Below are positions 5,168-5,349 of a DNA stretch of 5,349 nucleotides, in pieces. Each line of letters opens with the position of its first letter. The stretch's first letter is position 1. The stretch spans positions 1-5,349 of the forward strand of contig JABIST010000286.1 of NCBI GenBank assembly GCA_018700215.1. Direction: 5' to 3'. A program made the translations under genes and the position numbers. The notes under the pieces are model-generated. The model worked only from the letters and a program-made list of their open reading frames with translations. It searched no databases and was not told the origin of the DNA. The stretch comes from Dehalococcoidia bacterium (GTDB taxonomy: Bacteria; Chloroflexota; Dehalococcoidia; UBA2979).

Positions 5168-5349
5168 TCTCTTGGTCCTGCAACAGCCCCAACGCCTCCG
5201 GAGCCCCTGCCCGCCGCGCCTTCTGGTGGTCGCGGTGGTGGTACGTGAACGTCGCCCCGTAGTTCGTCGTCTTCTCCTTCGTCGCCCGCTCCGCCCAGTA
5301 GCTCCGCTGCACATCGACGAATCGCTGCACCTCCGTCTCCGCCTCCGCC
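5151..5349 (-). CDS. C-terminal end of a paralogue of the following gene, cut by the window edge
   Basis: Reading leftward from 5348, 65 codons are open and end at the TGA at 5153-5151. The peptide contains EVQRFVDVQRSYWAE, then KTTNYGATFTYHHRD and ARRAGAPEALGLLQD. From RFV it aligns without gaps for 40 residues with residues 229-268 of the next gene; I count 17 identities by eye, including RFV..QR, YG..F.Y and the RR-x-G end. Both then share GLLQD, one residue offset. This is clear homology, so two copies stand in tandem. The segment also shows normal third-position G/C preference. The gene overlaps the start of its paralogue by 17 bases, a sign of translational coupling, and the ribosome binding site of the paralogue (AGGA) lies inside it. 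The N-terminus is outside the window, so length and function cannot be judged. Confidence 0.85.
   Translation of the reverse strand, partial: AEAETEVQRFVDVQRSYWAERATKEKTTNYGATFTYHHRDHQKARRAGAPEALGLLQDQENGTGA

Noticed and set aside
5168..5314. N-terminal extension of the 303-residue protein to 5314
   Set aside because: The extension is Arg/Thr/Gly-rich and lies over the real C-terminal coding frame of the preceding paralogue.

Overview
The window is chromosomal-looking bacterial DNA of high G+C content. It has tightly packed genes, strong G/C preference at third codon positions in most of them, purine-rich ribosome binding sites, and no rRNA, tRNA, CRISPR array or transposase. The gene types (seven-iron ferredoxin, divergent crotonase, spermidine-synthase-like protein) fit a high-G+C aerobic lineage such as Actinomycetota or Chloroflexota. 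No marker here fixes the phylum, so this is a weak inference.

Left part (1-1892): a leftward gene enters from the window edge with an N-terminal membrane anchor (start at 265). It is divergent from a rightward 485-residue protein (435-1892). The 169-base spacer is the longest gene-free stretch. It holds a CRP/FNR-type dyad (GTGA-N6-TCAC), a second small dyad and a possible -10 element. The 485-residue protein is the most interesting gene: its N-terminal part is unrecognised, and its C-terminus looks like a HEPN domain with the RNxxxH motif (R440, N441, H445) typical of HEPN ribonucleases. It also uses codons (AGA, AGG, CTA, ATA) unlike the genes to its right, which suggests an accessory gene.

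Right part (1897-5349): six leftward genes form one dense cluster. In transcription order they are: the C-terminal end of a protein cut by the window edge; a complete paralogue of it (303 residues); a seven-iron ferredoxin; a crotonase-fold protein; a spermidine-synthase-like protein; and a small four-helix membrane protein. The first two genes overlap by 17 bases. The paralogue and the ferredoxin overlap by four (ATGA). The remaining spacers are 65, 27 and 9 bases. The last gene converges on the HEPN-like gene with only four bases between the stop codons.

The strongest functional link is between the tandem paralogues of unknown function and the ferredoxin, whose overlaps imply translational coupling and perhaps a redox role. 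The crotonase lacks both catalytic glutamates of classical enoyl-CoA hydratase, so its reaction is open. The downstream two genes may simply share the transcript.
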